From: Fuerstiella sp041398845
Lineage (GTDB): Bacteria > Planctomycetota > Planctomycetia > Planctomycetales > Planctomycetaceae
Direction: 5' to 3'
DNA: 64,000 nucleotides
NCBI GenBank assembly: GCA_041398845.1
Contig: JAWKTZ010000011.1
Location: 186,001-250,000 of the forward strand
In this document: positions 63,182 to 64,000 of the stretch, one piece after another
How positions within the stretch are numbered: the first letter of the stretch is position 1
Layout: each line of letters starts with the position of its first letter
The notes under the pieces: generated by a model
Seen by the model: the letters and a program-made list of their open reading frames with translations, nothing else
Databases searched by the model: none
Told to the model about the DNA's origin: nothing
Position numbers and translations under genes: made by a program

Positions 63182-64000
63182 ATGGCTGCCTGGAAATCCT
63201 CAGTGCGAGTCCTGTTTCGCACGATTCTGCCGATGACTCTGGGAATGGTCGGTCTGGTGGCCGTCATTGCCTGGCTGGCGGGAGCCTTCACCGACAAGAT
63301 TCCACCGGGTCGGGTCGAAGCAGTCGCTCAGACTGTCGGTGATCGGCCGACGGATGTCGTTCATGAAGTGAACAAGGATTACATAGAAGAGGCCGTTGGA
63401 ACGCTGAAGGCGGCCAGTCGAGCGGAAGTGTCGTCGCGGATTCTGGCCACGATTAACGAGATCAAGGTTTCGGCGGGCGATCTGGTGACCGAAGGCGACG
63501 TGCTGGTCCAACTGGACGATGCTCAGGTTCAGGCTCAGGTGCAGCAGGCGGAACAGGCGCTGGTGTCGGCGAAAGCCAGTCGCCAGCAGGCCGCCACCGA
63601 TTTTTCACGAGCTGAGGAACTTAAGAAGCGCAAAGTGGCCAGTCAGTCGGAATACGATGCAGCCAAAGCCAGGTTGGACGTGGCAGCGGCTGAGGTGGCT
63701 CGAGCGAACCAGGCGGTGGAAGAAGCGAAGGCCGTCCTGTCTTACACGACGATCATGGCTCCGAAGGCCGGACGAGTTGTCGATCGACTGGCCGAACCCG
63801 GCGATACGGCTCGGCCCGGTCAGCCGTTGCTGGTGATCTACGATTCGGCGTCACTGCGTCTGGAAGCTCCGGTGCTGGAGAAGCTGGCGGTGCGATTGAA
63901 AGTCGGCGATCGCCTGAAGGTGCATGTGGACGCATTGAACCGGGACGTGGAAGCGGTCATTGACCAGATTGTTCCTCAGGCAGACGCTCCCAGTCGTTCG
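63182..64000 (+). CDS. RND efflux periplasmic adaptor (HlyD/MFP family), cut by the right edge
   Basis: At least 273 residues are present and the frame runs past the window. After a short basic start there is one membrane anchor (ILPMTLGMVGLVAVIAWLAG). A lipoyl-like half follows (ATINEIKVSAGDLVTEGDVL, VQLDDAQVQ), then a long helical hairpin with coiled-coil pattern (AEQALVSAKASRQQAATDF, ELKKRKVASQSEYDAAKARL), and the second lipoyl half (TTIMAPKAGRVVDRLAEPGD). This is the adaptor linking an RND pump to an outer-membrane channel. The pump gene would be expected downstream of the window. Confidence 0.92.
   Translation, partial: MAAWKSSVRVLFRTILPMTLGMVGLVAVIAWLAGAFTDKIPPGRVEAVAQTVGDRPTDVVHEVNKDYIEEAVGTLKAASRAEVSSRILATINEIKVSAGDLVTEGDVLVQLDDAQVQAQVQQAEQALVSAKASRQQAATDFSRAEELKKRKVASQSEYDAAKARLDVAAAEVARANQAVEEAKAVLSYTTIMAPKAGRVVDRLAEPGDTARPGQPLLVIYDSASLRLEAPVLEKLAVRLKVGDRLKVHVDALNRDVEAVIDQIVPQADAPSRS

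Noticed and set aside
1..64000. tRNA or rRNA genes
   Set aside because: No tRNA cloverleaf with a T-loop GTTCRA pattern or rRNA-like sequence was noticed in the intergenic regions; a covariance-model scan would be decisive.

Overview
The window reads as chromosome of a planctomycete, most likely order Planctomycetales and probably marine. Evidence: several DUF1559-type pseudopilins, PEP-CTERM proteins beside a planctomycete-type exosortase, a formylglycine sulfatase, a CRTAC1/ASPIC-UnbV protein, PQQ-propeller and TPR proteins, a giant LEPR-XLL/Calx-beta surface protein, and many palindromic intergenic repeats. Genus is not decidable from the sequence.

Layout. 0-7.6 kb: a TPR membrane protein running in from the left edge, a REP-type repeat field around a nonsense-broken RAYT transposase, a pseudopilin, a PEP-CTERM protein and a sulfatase. 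7.6-13 kb: acyltransferase/SGNH protein, esterase, small membrane protein and PQQ-propeller protein. 13.3-17.1 kb: housekeeping run rpmE2-prfA-prmC-murA. 17.3-19.8 kb (minus): CRTAC1-like protein, TPR protein and an out-of-frame prepilin leader. 20.2-24.3 kb (minus): PEP-CTERM protein, exosortase and TPR protein in one tight unit. 24.6-35.9 kb (minus): one 3,759-residue surface protein carrying PhoX-like and 5'-nucleotidase-like modules. 36.4-42.2 kb: pseudopilin and TPR lipoprotein, then metallophosphoesterase, alpha/beta hydrolase, PAP2 phosphatase and glycosyltransferase.

42.4-50.7 kb is the most unusual part. A methyltransferase lies divergent from a five-gene run: GMC oxidoreductase, a true phosphatidylserine decarboxylase, an SDR-like/FAD-oxidase fusion, a protein with two aminotransferase halves of which the first looks degenerate, and a small membrane protein. 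Overlaps and short gaps suggest one pathway, plausibly making or modifying an amino-lipid or decarboxylated amine. The product is unknown. Two inverted copies of a palindromic repeat flank the methyltransferase/GMC part and encode the C-terminal codons of both genes.

50.8-57 kb is a decayed accessory zone: a phoH remnant, a gutted group II intron, a DUF4160/DUF2442 pair, 131-bp and 68-bp direct repeats, a 21-bp tandem array and a frameshifted gene. 57-64 kb returns to ordinary genes: a conserved small protein, a P-type cation ATPase with a universal stress protein, an APH-like/P-loop kinase, and an RND/HlyD adaptor cut by the right edge.

All functions come from reading motifs by eye; no database search was run.
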